Notes: generated by a model not told the origin, from the sequence alone. A stretch of DNA of 24,214 nt from CAZEZY01 sp964516635 (GCA_964516635.1 CAZEZY010000025.1:1-24214), one strand, 5' to 3'. Shown: positions 15,021 through 23,261, counted from the first letter of the stretch. Numbers and translations: made by a program.

Positions 15021-15701
15021 ATGGCCATGAGCAAACCTTCTGCATCTTCCAAGCCAGCGTTCGATGTTTCGGCGTGGCGGCCTCGCATCCGGTCTCAATT
15101 TGTGGGTCTCGACCCCAACGACCCGTCACGCTGGCCGAATTTTCCTCGTTATGTCTTGCTGGTCGTTTTGGCCATCGCGGTGGTGGTGGCGCTATGGTTT
15201 GTCTGGTTGGGTGCCTTGGGCAGCCAACTCGAAAGCGAGCGATCAACTGAGAGGCAACTCCGCGAGGAATACACGCGCAAACTGGGTCAGGCGGCCAACC
15301 TGGATGTCCTGAAGGACCAACTCGTGCAGGTCAGGCAGTTTGTCACGCAACTGGAAAAGCAGTTGCCCAGCAATGCGGACATGGAGTCTCTGCTCTCGGA
15401 CATCAGTCAGGCCGGTCAGGGCAGGAGTTTGACATTCGAACTGATCCGACCCGATCAGATGGTCCTTCGGGATTTCTATGCCGAGTTGCCCATCACCATG
15501 CGCGTCACGGGAAGCTACCATGACATCGGTCTGTTTGTGTCCGATGTCTCTCATCTGTCGCGAATCGTGACCATCAACAACATTGCGCTGACCCCTGTTC
15601 CGAATCGCAATGATCTTGTCACCATGGATGCCGTTGCAAAAACGTTCCGCTACCTGGATCCAGATGAAGCACTGAAACAGCGTACGGGAGCGGCAAAATG
15701 A
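15021..15701 (+). CDS. pilO: Type IV pilus assembly protein PilO
   Basis: A 226-residue inner-membrane protein with the same architecture as PilN and its heterodimer partner. The N-terminal cytosolic part (1-42) is longer than usual and contains FVGLDPNDPSRWPNFPRY, common in betaproteobacterial PilO. It is followed by a membrane helix (43-65), a coiled coil (about 66-114) and a periplasmic ferredoxin-like domain (LTFELIRPD ... VTINNIALTP). AAGG at 15015-15018 lies just before the ATG; a second in-frame ATG at 15027 is possible. The stop overlaps the pilP start (ATGA). Confidence 0.95.
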   Translation: MAMSKPSASSKPAFDVSAWRPRIRSQFVGLDPNDPSRWPNFPRYVLLVVLAIAVVVALWFVWLGALGSQLESERSTERQLREEYTRKLGQAANLDVLKDQLVQVRQFVTQLEKQLPSNADMESLLSDISQAGQGRSLTFELIRPDQMVLRDFYAELPITMRVTGSYHDIGLFVSDVSHLSRIVTINNIALTPVPNRNDLVTMDAVAKTFRYLDPDEALKQRTGAAK

Positions 15702-16252
15702 CGGTGCGTTCTCACGGCTTGGCGGTCAGCATGATGCTGATCCTGATGTGGGGTCTCTCTGGGTGTGCAGGCGGTTCGCAGGACGATCTGTCCGAATGGA
15801 TGGCGCAGCAGAAGGCCACGGTCAGGTTCAAGCTTGAACCGGTCTCTGAACCCAAGCCATACCAGCCCCAAACTTACGGAGCGGTGGGCAGCATTTCTCC
15901 CTTCAGCGACGAGAAACTCACGGTTCTGCTGCGTGCCGAAGCGGCTTCGCCGACGGCTTCCAGTCTGATTACCGCTGAAATGAGGCGGCGCAAGGAACCA
16001 CTGGAAGCCATTCCACTGAATACCTTGACCATGGTCGGTGTGCTGAACCGGGGAAGCGAGAGGGTGGCGCTGGTCAAGGCAGACAACCTGCTTTATCAGG
16101 TGCGCACCGGCAATTATCTGGGACAGAACTACGGCCGCATCACACAGATCACCGATAACCGGATCACTTTGAGAGAGATCGTCCAGGATGCCGCAGGCGA
16201 ATGGATCGAGAGAAACGCTGAACTGCAATTACAAGAGGCGAGCGGCAAATGA
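15698..16252 (+). CDS. pilP: Type IV pilus assembly lipoprotein PilP
   Basis: A 184-residue inner-membrane lipoprotein connecting the PilNO dimer to the PilQ secretin. The signal peptide ends in the lipobox L20-S-G-C23. Residue +2 after Cys is Ala, not Asp, so sequence does not dictate retention in the inner membrane. The unstructured linker has the conserved YGA.GSISPF motif, and the C-terminal HM-crease domain runs from about 105 to the end (LNTLTMVGVLNRG ... NYLGQNYGRITQIT). Both ends are coupled to neighbours by ATGA overlaps. Confidence 0.95.
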   Translation: MTVRSHGLAVSMMLILMWGLSGCAGGSQDDLSEWMAQQKATVRFKLEPVSEPKPYQPQTYGAVGSISPFSDEKLTVLLRAEAASPTASSLITAEMRRRKEPLEAIPLNTLTMVGVLNRGSERVALVKADNLLYQVRTGNYLGQNYGRITQITDNRITLREIVQDAAGEWIERNAELQLQEASGK

Positions 16253-18360
16253 AAAACCAAGATTTGACTGGAAACTCACACGGGCGAACCATGGGCCGTA
16301 TCCGAACATTCAGCATGCTGGCGTCAGCCTTGTTTCTGGCTGGTCTGGCGCACGCACAGATGGCCATTCAGTCATTGACGGCTGTCACGGAGGGAGGATT
16401 GGAAGTGGTTCGCATCCAGACCACTGAACCGCTCAAGCAGTTGCCCGCCGGATTCACCATTCAGTCGCCGGCCCGGATTTCCCTGGATTTTTCAGGCGTG
16501 ACCAACGCAACGGGCGGCAATCTGGTTGAATTGAATCGTGGCAATCTCCGGTCGGCCAATGTGGTCGAAGCTGGCGACCGCACGCGGGTCGTGCTCAATC
16601 TGAACCAGTCGGTGGCCTACGAGACACGGCTGGATGGCAACGTCTTGCTCGTCGTGTTGCAGCCTGCGGCGGTCAGTGCACCCGTGGGTGGAGGGGTGGT
16701 AGGCGCCACAATGCCCGAAAACACCGCCGTTCGTGTTCAGCCACTCAGCGACATCGATTTTCGACGCGGTTCCGAGAATGCCGGCCGGGTGATTGTCGAC
16801 CTGGCCAGTAACCAGACGGGTGTTGACATTCGGCAACAAGGTCGCAACCTGGTGGTGGAATTTTTGCAAACCTCATTGCCCGAGGGCCTGCGTCGACGTC
16901 TGGATGTTACGGATTTTGGCACGCCCGTCAGAACCATCGCCGCCACGCAGGTCGGTGACCGGGTTCGTCTGGTGGTGGAGTCTTCAGGCAACTGGGAGCA
17001 CAGCGCCTACCAAAGTGACAACCAGTTTGTTCTTGAGGTTCGTGAAGTCAAAGTCGCTCCCAGCAACTTGACTCAGGGCCCAACTTATACGGGTGAAAAG
17101 CTTTCTCTGAATTTCCAGGATATTGAAGTTCGTGCGCTGCTTCAGGTCATTGCCGATTTCACCAACTTCAACATCATCACCTCTGACACCGTTTCCGGAA
17201 ACGTGACACTTCGTCTGAATGATGTGCCTTGGGACCAAGCACTGGACATCATTCTTCAGTCCAGAGGACTGGGCATGCGCAAGACTGGCAACGTGATCTG
17301 GATTGCGCCCCAGTCTGAAATTCTCGCCAAGGAGCGAGAAGAACTGGAAGCGAAGCAGGCGATCCGTACCCTGGAGCAGGTTCGCACCCAGAGTTTCCGA
17401 CTGAACTTTGCCAAAGCAGCGGAAGTGGCTACTCAATTGAGCACGGCGGTGGGCAGCGGTGAATCGCAAGTGCGTATTCTGAGTCGACAGGGTTCGGTAT
17501 TTGCCGAACCGAGGACCAACCAGTTGTTTGTGACCGATACTTCCGATAAACTGAAAGAGATTCAGGACCTGATCAAGAAACTGGATATTCCTGTCAGGCA
17601 GGTAATGATCGAGGCTCGGATCGTAGAGGCTGAGGATAATTTTGGCCGATCACTGGGTGTTCGATTTGGTGCTAGGGTCAGTGATCCTATTACGATAGCC
17701 AGTAACAACGGGGATCGACTTAACACCACGTTTGCTTTTGGCTCCATCGGTCCAACTGCAAATACCAACGTGACCAATATTCCGGTTCCACCCAGTAATG
17801 CAGGTAGGTTTGCGCTGTCTCTTTTCAATCCTGGCGCCAGTCGTCTGCTCAATCTAGAAATTGATGCCAATGAGTCTGATCGCAAGTTGAAAACCATTTC
17901 CAGTCCCCGGATAGTCACAGCCGATCAGAAGCAAGCCACGATTCAGGACGGACGGAAAATTGGTTTCTTGAAACGTGACGCCGATGGAAACACCACGACG
18001 GAATTCATTGATGCGTCTTTGAGGCTGATCGTCACGCCCCAAATCACTCCAGATGGCGATGTGATCATGGATCTTGCAGTTAACAATGATTCGCCAGTTG
18101 TCTTTAATGGTGAAACAGCAATTCAAACGAAGAGTGTCACAACGCAAGTGCTGGTTGAGAATGGCGGTACGGTGGTGATTGGCGGAATCTATGTTCAGGA
18201 GGATCTGAACAACAACGAGAAGGTCCCCGTGTTGGGTGACATGCCTGTTGTAGGCAGTCTTTTCCGCACTCGATCGAACTCCACCAGGAAATCCGAGTTG
18301 CTGGTGTTCATCACTCCTCGTGTACTGTCAGATACCACCTCCATGTCGCCTTTCAGGTGA
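16249..18360 (+). CDS. pilQ: Type IV pilus secretin PilQ
   Basis: A 703-residue outer-membrane secretin through which the pilus exits. The signal peptide ends near A34-H-A36; the ATG at 16249 overlaps pilP, and an internal ATG at codon 15 could give a more standard signal length. Two AMIN domains (about 41-137 and 161-263) bind peptidoglycan. The N0/STN domain is at about 285-355, the N1 secretin_N domain at about 376-445, and the secretin beta-barrel domain at about 450-692. The C-terminal signature is VPVLGDMPVVGSLF ... ELLVFITPRVL. The section encoded by 17641-18120 (residues about 465-624) is about 48% GC, lower than its surroundings. In it the usual IPY of the G-x-x-IPY barrel motif reads IGF. 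Confidence 0.97.
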   Translation: MKNQDLTGNSHGRTMGRIRTFSMLASALFLAGLAHAQMAIQSLTAVTEGGLEVVRIQTTEPLKQLPAGFTIQSPARISLDFSGVTNATGGNLVELNRGNLRSANVVEAGDRTRVVLNLNQSVAYETRLDGNVLLVVLQPAAVSAPVGGGVVGATMPENTAVRVQPLSDIDFRRGSENAGRVIVDLASNQTGVDIRQQGRNLVVEFLQTSLPEGLRRRLDVTDFGTPVRTIAATQVGDRVRLVVESSGNWEHSAYQSDNQFVLEVREVKVAPSNLTQGPTYTGEKLSLNFQDIEVRALLQVIADFTNFNIITSDTVSGNVTLRLNDVPWDQALDIILQSRGLGMRKTGNVIWIAPQSEILAKEREELEAKQAIRTLEQVRTQSFRLNFAKAAEVATQLSTAVGSGESQVRILSRQGSVFAEPRTNQLFVTDTSDKLKEIQDLIKKLDIPVRQVMIEARIVEAEDNFGRSLGVRFGARVSDPITIASNNGDRLNTTFAFGSIGPTANTNVTNIPVPPSNAGRFALSLFNPGASRLLNLEIDANESDRKLKTISSPRIVTADQKQATIQDGRKIGFLKRDADGNTTTEFIDASLRLIVTPQITPDGDVIMDLAVNNDSPVVFNGETAIQTKSVTTQVLVENGGTVVIGGIYVQEDLNNNEKVPVLGDMPVVGSLFRTRSNSTRKSELLVFITPRVLSDTTSMSPFR

Positions 18361-18364
18361 TCGC

Positions 18365-18880
18365 ATGATCGCTCTGATCGGGCTGCCAGGGTCAGGCAAA
18401 ACCACGGTAGGCAAGCAGTTGTCGCGTCGGTTGCAACTGCCTTTCATCGACACCGATCACGAGATCGAGCAGCGCCTGGGTTGCTCGATCCGGTTGTTCT
18501 TCGAGCGCGAGGGTGAGGAGGGCTTTCGCGACGTGGAGGAGTCGGTGATTGACGAACTCACCCGTAACGGTCCGTGTGTCTTGTCCACCGGTGGTGGTGC
18601 CGTCTTGCGGCCAGCCAACCGGGCCCATCTGCGTTCCCGGGGCAAGGTGTTTTACCTTCGCTCCACCCCTGAAGAGGTGTATCGCCGGGTCAAACACGAC
18701 CGCAATCGGCCCCTGCTCCAAGTGGCAGACCCCATGCAGAAGTTGCGCGATCTGTTTGAGGTTCGGGATCCGCTGTACCGCGAAACCGCTCATTTCGTGA
18801 TCGAGACGGGCAGGCCCTCGGTGGCGACCCTGGTGAACATGATCGTGATGCAACTGGAGTTGAGCGGCGAGTCGGCCTGA
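18365..18880 (+). CDS. aroK: Shikimate kinase
   Basis: A 171-residue P-loop kinase that phosphorylates shikimate in aromatic amino acid synthesis. Walker A is GLPGSGKT (6-13). D31 and R55 correspond to the shikimate-binding Asp and Arg, and STGGGAV (74-80) carries the third substrate-binding segment. RNRPLL (113-118) is the lid. The ATG at 18365 gives the standard N-terminus (MIALIGLPGSGKT). A longer frame from 18320 would lie inside pilQ and adds residues with no family match. AGGTGA at 18355-18360, overlapping the pilQ stop, serves as ribosome binding site, so translation is likely coupled to pilQ. The pilQ-aroK-aroB order is widespread in proteobacteria. Confidence 0.97.
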   Translation: MIALIGLPGSGKTTVGKQLSRRLQLPFIDTDHEIEQRLGCSIRLFFEREGEEGFRDVEESVIDELTRNGPCVLSTGGGAVLRPANRAHLRSRGKVFYLRSTPEEVYRRVKHDRNRPLLQVADPMQKLRDLFEVRDPLYRETAHFVIETGRPSVATLVNMIVMQLELSGESA

Positions 18881-18926
18881 GGACGTTTCGCCGTCTGGCC
18901 TCTCCGGCTGGCGCTACACTCGACCC

Positions 18927-20051
18927 ATGGATGTTCCCAAGCTTTCCGATCCGCCAACGCACGAGATCCAGATCGATCTGGCTGAACGGAGTTACCCCAT
19001 ACGCATCGGTTGCGGCCTGTTGCATCAGCCTGGCATCTGGTCTGATCTGCCCAAGGCCACCCAGGCCGTGATCGTGACCAATGAAACGGTCGCTCCCCTC
19101 TACCTGGCCTCGCTGAAGCAATCGTTGACGGGGTGTTTTCCGGCAATCAGAGAAGTCGTTCTGCCGGATGGGGAGGCATTCAAGAACTGGGAAACCCTGA
19201 ATCGGATCTTTGATGCCCTGCTGAGTCATGCCTGTGACCGCAAGACGGTCTTGTTCGCCCTGGGCGGGGGTGTGGTCGGCGACATGACCGGTTTCGCAGC
19301 GGCCTGCTACATGAGGGGCGTGCCTTTTGTTCAGGTCCCGACCACGCTGCTGGCGCAGGTGGATTCCTCGGTGGGCGGGAAGACGGCCATCAACCACCCC
19401 CTCGGTAAAAACATGATCGGGGCGTTTTACCAACCGCTTCAGGTCATCTGTGATCTGGATACCCTGTCTACACTTCCCCCTCGTGAGTTCAGTGCAGGAC
19501 TGGCCGAGGTGATCAAGTACGGGCCCATCTACGATCTGCAGTTCCTGAGGTGGATGGATGACCACATGGGGGATCTGGTGGCAAGAGATGCCGAAGCGCT
19601 CGCCTATGCCGTTCGCCGGAGTTGCGAGATCAAGGCCGCTGTGGTGGCACTGGACGAGCGAGAGTCCGGATTGCGTGCGATTCTCAATTTTGGCCATACC
19701 TTCGGCCACGCCATCGAAGCGGGCATGGGGTATGGCGCATGGCTCCATGGTGAAGCCGTGGGGTGCGGCATGGTCATGGCGGCTCGTCTGTCGCATCGGA
19801 TGGGGCTGCTGTCGGCCGATCGGGTGGCGGCTTTGAAAGACCTGATTCAACGAGCGGGTTTGCCCGTGGTGGGGCCGATGCTGGACAGGGTGGCAGGCAA
19901 TGCCGCTGCGTACCTCCGCCACATGCGGGTCGACAAGAAGGCCGAGGCGGGTGCGATCCGGTTCGTGCTGATTGACGACGGTGGCAAGGCGCATCTCCTT
20001 CCCGCCTCCGATGATGTGGTGGCCGACGTGATCGAGCAGTCCTGCGTGTGA
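18927..20051 (+). CDS. aroB: 3-dehydroquinate synthase
   Basis: A 374-residue NAD- and metal-dependent cyclase that converts DAHP to 3-dehydroquinate, the second step of the shikimate pathway. The NAD site is GGGVVGD (113-119), followed by PTTLLAQVDSSVGGKT (138-153). Metal ligands are E194 (GLAEVIKYG), H257 (NFGHTFGHA) and H274 (WLHGEAV). The ATG at 18927 fits the family, with only a short lead before the first strand. A 46-base gap separates it from aroK, the largest in the array, and contains TACACT (18915-18920), a possible -10 that would give an almost leaderless mRNA. The stop overlaps the dgt start (GTGA). Confidence 0.97.
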   Translation: MDVPKLSDPPTHEIQIDLAERSYPIRIGCGLLHQPGIWSDLPKATQAVIVTNETVAPLYLASLKQSLTGCFPAIREVVLPDGEAFKNWETLNRIFDALLSHACDRKTVLFALGGGVVGDMTGFAAACYMRGVPFVQVPTTLLAQVDSSVGGKTAINHPLGKNMIGAFYQPLQVICDLDTLSTLPPREFSAGLAEVIKYGPIYDLQFLRWMDDHMGDLVARDAEALAYAVRRSCEIKAAVVALDERESGLRAILNFGHTFGHAIEAGMGYGAWLHGEAVGCGMVMAARLSHRMGLLSADRVAALKDLIQRAGLPVVGPMLDRVAGNAAAYLRHMRVDKKAEAGAIRFVLIDDGGKAHLLPASDDVVADVIEQSCV

Positions 20052-21238
20052 GTGCCGAACAGGGTTTTCTGAGTCCGCTGGCCTGCTCGCCGGCAGCCAG
20101 TCGAGGGCGCCGTTTTGCTGAGGTGCCGGCACCGACGCGCAACGATTTTCAGCGCGACCGTGACCGTGTCATCCATTCCACGGCATTCAGGCGACTGGTC
20201 TACAAGACTCAGGTTTTTCTGAATCACGAAGGCGATCTGTTCCGAACCCGCCTCACGCATTCCCTCGAAGTGGCCCAACTCGGACGAAGCATCGGGCGCA
20301 GTCTCGGGCTGTGCGAAGAACTGATCGAGGCCATCTCCCTGGCCCATGATCTGGGTCACACGCCCTTTGGTCATGCGGGGCAGGATGCCCTGAATGCCTG
20401 CCTGCACCAGTTGCAGCCGCTGTCGGCCCCGGAATGTGGGGATGAGCCGGTCGGTGGGTTCGAGCACAACATGCAGAGCCTGCGGGTGGTGGACGAGCTT
20501 GAAGAGCGGTATCCGGATTTCAACGGTCTCAATCTGTGCTTTGAAACCCGGGAAGGCATTTTGAAACACTGCTCCCGAGCGAATGCCCAGTGGCTGGAGC
20601 GTCGCGAACCGGAGGGGGTGGGTGCCCGCTTCATGAGAGGAACGTCTCCGTCGCTGGAGGCGCAACTGGCGAATCTGGCCGACGAGATTGCCTACAACGC
20701 ACACGATATCGATGACGGTGTGAGGTCTGGATTGCTTCAGCTTGAGCAACTGGAGGCGGTGACCCTGTTCGAAATGCATCTCCGATCGGTTCGTCAGGCA
20801 CACCCGACGATCAAAGGGCGGCGCCTGCTGTTCGAATCGATTCGCCGCATGCTGAGCGCCCAAGTCTATGATGTGATCGCATCAACCCGTCAGGCGATTC
20901 AGGATGCCGGAGTGGGTTCGCTGGACGAAGTCCGTCAGGCCCCGCCCCTGGTCGGCTTTTCCCCGGAGATGCGCACGGCTTCGGCCGAACTCAAGCGATT
21001 TCTCATGCTCAACCTGTACCGACATCCGCAGGTGATGGAGACAACACGCCGAGCCCGTTCGGTGGTGAGTGAACTGTTCGGCATCTATCTGGCGGCACCG
21101 GAAGAAATGCCGGTGCCGGATGGGATGGCGACTCCCTGTTCGCCGCGACGCCGTGTGACCGATTACATCGCCGGCATGACCGACCGTTTTGCCATCCGGG
21201 AGCATGCCAGGCTGACCGGTGTGCGTCTTTTTGAATGA
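20048..21238 (+). CDS. dgt: Deoxyguanosinetriphosphate triphosphohydrolase-like protein (HD domain dNTPase)
   Basis: A 396-residue HD-superfamily enzyme of the shorter Dgt-like type, which hydrolyses dNTPs to nucleoside and triphosphate. Metal-binding residues are H71 (RLTHSLEV), H100-D101 (LAHDLGHTPFGH) and D212 (ADEIAYNAHDIDD). The N-terminal RDRDRVIHSTAFRRLVYKTQVF is the family signature. The start is GTG at 20048, overlapping the aroB stop; no ATG occurs before the conserved region. Function in dNTP pool control is inferred from the family; real substrates of this subgroup vary. The stop overlaps the transporter start (ATGA). Confidence 0.94.
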   Translation: MSAEQGFLSPLACSPAASRGRRFAEVPAPTRNDFQRDRDRVIHSTAFRRLVYKTQVFLNHEGDLFRTRLTHSLEVAQLGRSIGRSLGLCEELIEAISLAHDLGHTPFGHAGQDALNACLHQLQPLSAPECGDEPVGGFEHNMQSLRVVDELEERYPDFNGLNLCFETREGILKHCSRANAQWLERREPEGVGARFMRGTSPSLEAQLANLADEIAYNAHDIDDGVRSGLLQLEQLEAVTLFEMHLRSVRQAHPTIKGRRLLFESIRRMLSAQVYDVIASTRQAIQDAGVGSLDEVRQAPPLVGFSPEMRTASAELKRFLMLNLYRHPQVMETTRRARSVVSELFGIYLAAPEEMPVPDGMATPCSPRRRVTDYIAGMTDRFAIREHARLTGVRLFE

Positions 21239-22461
21239 AGCGCATGCGCACAGCCGTTCGTTCGTCATCGGGGGAGGCCTCTCAGTCAGTTCGCCTGGCG
21301 ATGCTGATTGTGATGGTCGGTGTGGTCAGTGCCCTGCATGTCGGGAAGTTGCCACCGGCCATTCCGGTGCTGTCAGACCGTCTCGGTCTGGGGCTGGTGC
21401 AGGGTGGGTTCCTGTTGTCCATCATCCAGCTGGCCGGCATGACGCTGGGTGCGGTGGCGGGTACCGTCGCTGACCGCATGGGGCCACGACGGATCATGCT
21501 GATCGGGCTGCTGTTGCTCGCTGGGGGCAGTTTCATGGGGGCAACGGCCTCGACGCCAGCATTGTTGCTTTTGACCCGGGCGATCGAGGGGATGGGATTT
21601 CTCATGGCGGTACTGCCCGCGCCCGTGCTCCTCAGGCGTCTGATTCATGAGCCAGGCGCCCTGCAGAAGGGGTTGGGTTTCTGGGGTGCCTACATGCCCG
21701 TGGGCACGGCATTGGCTTTGCTGAGCGGCCCCCTGGCCTATCAGTGGATGGGCTGGCGCCTGAGTTGGGTGATGCTTGGCGTGCTTGTGATGGCCTGTGC
21801 ATGGGCTGTCTGGACTCGCATTCCTGCGGACCGTCATGACCACACATTGGCTGCGGCACCCGTTTTCCTGGGCTTGAAGGCCACGTTGTCTGCTCCGGGG
21901 CCCTGGCTGGTGGCACTGGCCTTCCTGGTGTATTCAGGTCAGTGGCTGGCGGTGGTTGGTTTCCTGCCGACGATCTATACCCAGGCGGGATGGTCTGTGG
22001 CCTGGATTGGCCCGCTGACGGCACTGGCTGCTGGCGTGAACCTGATCGGCAACATTGCCGCAGGCCGGTTGCTGGCGATGGGTCTGTCACCAGCCACGCT
22101 GCTGTGGAGCGGGTACGGAGTGATGGCCACCGGTGCCTTTTTTGCATTCAGCGGGTGGATGCCGGCAGTGGGCCAGTATGTGGCCGTGCTGCTGTTTTCG
22201 GCCGTCGGGGGGCTCATCCCCGGCACGCTGTTCACCCTGGCTGTGCATTTTGCACCCAGTGGTCAGACGGTCACCACCACGGTGGGCTGGGTGCAGCAAC
22301 TGTCCTCTTTGGGTCAGTTCGCGTCTCCTCCGCTGGTCGCCTGGATGGCGACTGTCGTCGGAGGCTGGCAGTTGACCTGGGTTTTCAACGTGCTCTGCTG
22401 CCTGTGCGGCGCCTGGCTTGCCTGGCGTTTGCAGTTGAGGTGGCGGGTACGCAAGCGCTGA
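21235..22461 (+). CDS. MFS transporter (CynX/NimT-like)
   Basis: A 408-residue major facilitator superfamily protein with about 12 membrane segments in two halves. Motif A, GTVADRMGPRR, is at 76-86 between helices 2 and 3. A basic N-terminus (KRMRTAVR) and C-terminus (WRVRKR) indicate both ends are cytosolic. The overall pattern (LPPAIPVLSDRLGLGLVQGGFLLS) resembles the CynX/NimT cyanate and nitroimidazole group, but the substrate cannot be told from sequence. The ATG overlaps the dgt stop by 4 bases, so it belongs to the same transcription unit, and the RAYT-like gene follows after 6 bases. Confidence 0.88.
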   Translation: MKRMRTAVRSSSGEASQSVRLAMLIVMVGVVSALHVGKLPPAIPVLSDRLGLGLVQGGFLLSIIQLAGMTLGAVAGTVADRMGPRRIMLIGLLLLAGGSFMGATASTPALLLLTRAIEGMGFLMAVLPAPVLLRRLIHEPGALQKGLGFWGAYMPVGTALALLSGPLAYQWMGWRLSWVMLGVLVMACAWAVWTRIPADRHDHTLAAAPVFLGLKATLSAPGPWLVALAFLVYSGQWLAVVGFLPTIYTQAGWSVAWIGPLTALAAGVNLIGNIAAGRLLAMGLSPATLLWSGYGVMATGAFFAFSGWMPAVGQYVAVLLFSAVGGLIPGTLFTLAVHFAPSGQTVTTTVGWVQQLSSLGQFASPPLVAWMATVVGGWQLTWVFNVLCCLCGAWLAWRLQLRWRVRKR

Positions 22462-22467
22462 ATCCCG

Positions 22468-23163
22468 ATGGCCCGACAAAATCGCCTGACTGTTGCAGGT
22501 TTGCCACATCATGTGATGTGGCTGGGGCATTCTGCATCACCGGTGTTCGTGGATGATGCCGACCGGCAGGCGTTTCTGCGCATTCTGTCGGAAGTGTCCC
22601 GGCTTCATGATGTCCATCTGCATGCCTATCTGCTGACAGATCGGAGGATTCATCTGTTGTGTACGCCTCAACGGGTGGCATCGCTTTCATTGATGATGCA
22701 GGGTCTGGGGCGAGCGTATGTCCGTCGATTCAACTTGCGACATGCCCGTCAGGGCACCTTGTGGGATGGCCGATATCGATGCACCGTCATCGAGCCTGGG
22801 GAACTCGTTTTGAGCACCATGGTGATGCTGGACACCGAACCGGTGCATCTGAATCTGAGCGAAGCGCCGGCGGGCTATCTGTGGAGCAGTCATGCCCATT
22901 ATCTGGGCCGGCGTCTGGACGCTGGACTGGTGGCTCCGCAGGTTTACTGGGATCTGGGCAACACCCCCTTTGCACGTGAAGCGGCATACGCCGGCCGGGT
23001 TGCTCAGGGTTTGCGGGCTGAAGAAAGAAGCCGACTGACCGATGCGGCCCTCAAGGGGTGGGCACTGGGTGGCCAGGCTTTTCTGGTGCAACTTCAAGGA
23101 CAGTCTGAGCGGCGTGTCACCAAAGGTCGACCTGGACGTCCACGAAAAGCAATCGATTTTTGA
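22468..23163 (+). CDS. RAYT/IS200-like (Y1_Tnp) transposase-related protein with degenerate active site
   Basis: A 231-residue protein of the REP-associated tyrosine transposase family, single-strand HUH nucleases related to TnpA of IS200/IS605. The fold signatures are clear: MARQNRLTVAGLPHHV at the N-terminus, MMQ.LGR.YVRRFN.RH...GTLWDGRYR (76-104), YLWSSHAHYLG (137-147), YWDLGNTPFAREAAYA (160-175) and GWALGGQAFL (197-206). Key residues are changed. The HUH site, normally H-x-H, reads R60-I-H62, and the position of the catalytic Tyr (usually V-Y-I-D) is M120 in V-M-L-D. The usual Q-R-G after HHV reads W-L-G. The tail has an AT-hook-like KGRPGRPRK (219-227). The frame is intact and sits 6 bases after the transporter gene. 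It is probably non-catalytic, perhaps a DNA- or RNA-binding remnant. Confidence 0.88.
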   Translation: MARQNRLTVAGLPHHVMWLGHSASPVFVDDADRQAFLRILSEVSRLHDVHLHAYLLTDRRIHLLCTPQRVASLSLMMQGLGRAYVRRFNLRHARQGTLWDGRYRCTVIEPGELVLSTMVMLDTEPVHLNLSEAPAGYLWSSHAHYLGRRLDAGLVAPQVYWDLGNTPFAREAAYAGRVAQGLRAEERSRLTDAALKGWALGGQAFLVQLQGQSERRVTKGRPGRPRKAIDF

Positions 23164-23165
23164 TG

Positions 23166-23226
23166 TGTCCCTGATTTAATTTAAAACTCGTCGAATGTAT
23201 TATTAATTGGGGACAGACCCCAATTA
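23166..23226. repeat. AT-rich palindromic repeat, RAYT-associated type
   Basis: This starts 3 bases after the RAYT-like stop codon. TAATTGGGG (23204-23212) and CCCCAATTA (23218-23226) form a perfect 9-bp hairpin around ACAGA. In addition, TGTCCCTGATTTAAT (23166-23180) is an imperfect inverted copy of ATTAATTGGGGACA (23202-23215), so an alternative larger foldback exists. The 70 bases from 23161 are about 34% GC against about 60% around them. GGGGACAGACCCC-type palindromes are common next to RAYT genes. It could also terminate the upstream transcript, although no T-run follows. Confidence 0.6.
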
Positions 23227-23232
23227 TTCAGC

Positions 23233-23261
23233 TTGGCATTCATGTTGCATTGCCGTATGCT
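23233..23261 (+). promoter_or_regulatory. Candidate sigma-70 promoter of gltB
   Basis: TTGGCA (23233-23238) and TATGCT (23256-23261) are separated by exactly 17 bases, with predicted initiation near 23268 and a leader of about 27 bases. The -35 box lies 7 bases after the palindrome, so anything bound to that repeat would touch the polymerase site. Confidence 0.5.

Noticed and set aside
18320..18364. Upstream ATG extending aroK by 15 codons
   Set aside because: It lies inside the pilQ coding region, and the extra residues are absent from shikimate kinases; the ATG at 18365 has a Shine-Dalgarno sequence.
18690..20132. 480-codon minus-strand open frame opposite aroK/aroB
   Set aside because: It spans two real genes and the start of dgt on the other strand, and its composition is typical of shadow frames.
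22468..23226. Active insertion sequence
   Set aside because: No target-site duplication or paired left end was seen upstream of 22468, the gene is packed 6 bases after the transporter gene, and the catalytic residues are missing.
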